Source of the DNA: a virus
DNA: 38,767 bases
Strand: one strand, 5' to 3'
Virus record (IMG/VR): IMGVR_UViG_3300017763_002481
Location: 1 to 38,767 of that record
Shown here: positions 38,306 through 38,767 of the stretch, in pieces
How the letters are laid out: each line of letters begins with the position of its first letter
Position numbering within the stretch: position 1 is the first letter of the stretch
Notes under the pieces: model-generated
Seen by the model: only the letters and a program-made list of their open reading frames with translations
What the model was told of the DNA's origin: nothing
The model's database searches: none
Translations under genes and position numbers: made by a program

Positions 38306-38767
38306 GTTTAGTACTAAATTAAATAATTCAGGTAATATATTAGGACCAATTACAGAATATTATCGAGAATTCTACCCTGGTGAAGTGTTAGGGTATATAT
38401 CAATTACCAAAACCGGTTCAAAAGTATTCAGAAAAATCATTTATTCAGACCTTAACAGAGATGAATTAAGTGATAAATGCACACAATACTTCACAACTAT
38501 TCGTAATCCACATCAACGTTTATTGAGTGGCATATTAGAATATCAAAGACGATTGTTCTTAAAGCAAATAAACCCCTCAGACGATATACAATTAAGTACC
38601 AAACGACCCTTATTTCCCTGGCAAGACTTCGATGCAGAAGCAATTAGTGATGTAAACACACTACTGTATTACCTATTAAACACAGGATTAGCACCCTTTG
38701 ATGAGCATTTAGAACCGCAAGTAAACTTCTTTGATGTGAGTAAGATCAATAATAAACCTGTGTTAGC
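38295..38767 (+). CDS. Sulfotransferase-like protein (third of three), cut by window edge
   Basis: Begins 11 bases inside the previous gene (MATKFSTKL) and remains open to the right edge, so it is 3'-truncated here. Visible: the loop GYISITKTGSKVFRKII and the FTTIRNPHQRLLSGILEY motif, matching the other two copies in order and spacing. At least 157 residues are seen. Three adjacent copies point to expansion by duplication or successive gain. Confidence 0.62.
   Translation, partial: MATKFSTKLNNSGNILGPITEYYREFYPGEVLGYISITKTGSKVFRKIIYSDLNRDELSDKCTQYFTTIRNPHQRLLSGILEYQRRLFLKQINPSDDIQLSTKRPLFPWQDFDAEAISDVNTLLYYLLNTGLAPFDEHLEPQVNFFDVSKINNKPVL

Noticed and set aside
1-38767. CRISPR arrays, insertion sequences, integrase or attachment sites
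   Set aside because: No repeat-spacer pattern, transposase or recombinase motif, or tRNA-like attachment site was seen on either strand.

Overview
This window is most likely part of a T4-like myovirus (Caudoviricetes) that infects a marine bacterium. Tightly packed, AT-rich genes carry T4-type replication proteins: a family-B DNA polymerase (gp43), sliding clamp (gp45), 5' nuclease (RNase H type), ATP-dependent DNA ligase, a DsbA-like DNA-binding protein and glutaredoxin. Many small proteins resemble conserved unknowns of marine T4-like phages. No photosynthesis, integrase, tRNA, CRISPR or transposon genes are seen, so a SAR11-type (Pelagibacter) host is at least as plausible as a cyanobacterium. 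That host call is inference.

Layout. 0-6 kb: an amidinotransferase (cut by the left edge), metallophosphoesterase, conserved phage unknowns, a short-chain dehydrogenase and a HAD hydrolase. 6.1-9.8 kb: a fibre-like structural protein facing a minus-strand operon with two 2-oxoglutarate/Fe(II) oxygenases and a membrane protein. 9.8-15.5 kb: dsbA-like gene, gp43, gp45 and a DpdA-like guanine transglycosylase. 15.5-20.6 kb: small membrane proteins, cold-shock protein, QueD-like protein, Hc1-type histone-like protein, glycosyltransferase and GalE. 20.6-28.2 kb: phosphoribosyltransferase, FolE, QueE, 5' nuclease, glutaredoxin, FkbM-type methyltransferase. 28.2-32.4 kb: a third oxygenase, an SGNH-like protein and a B12-type radical SAM protein. 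32.4-38.8 kb: a candidate small RNA, exported glycine-zipper protein, DNA ligase, three sulfotransferase-like genes, and an epimerase behind a structured RNA leader.

Main idea. FolE, a divergent QueD-like protein, QueE and a DpdA-like transglycosylase together make a pathway that builds a 7-deazaguanine and swaps it for guanine in DNA. The transglycosylase ends in EVMDTFFEF; the polymerase ends in EVMDNFFEF, where T4-family polymerases carry their sliding-clamp-binding peptide. The clamp gene lies between the two. I infer that the modifying enzyme rides the clamp and modifies DNA as it is replicated. No QueC is visible here, so the base may be 7-carboxy-7-deazaguanine or a derivative.

Control signals. 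There are sigma70-like promoters with 16-17 base spacers, several sharing GGTTGACC at -35, and T4-type late-promoter octamers (NATAAATA). Several promoters put the predicted transcription start at or next to the ATG, which predicts leaderless mRNAs. A hairpin with an 8-base loop precedes gene 43 like the T4 autogenous operator. Most genes are joined by ATGA or TAATG overlaps. All homology calls were made by eye; no searches were run.
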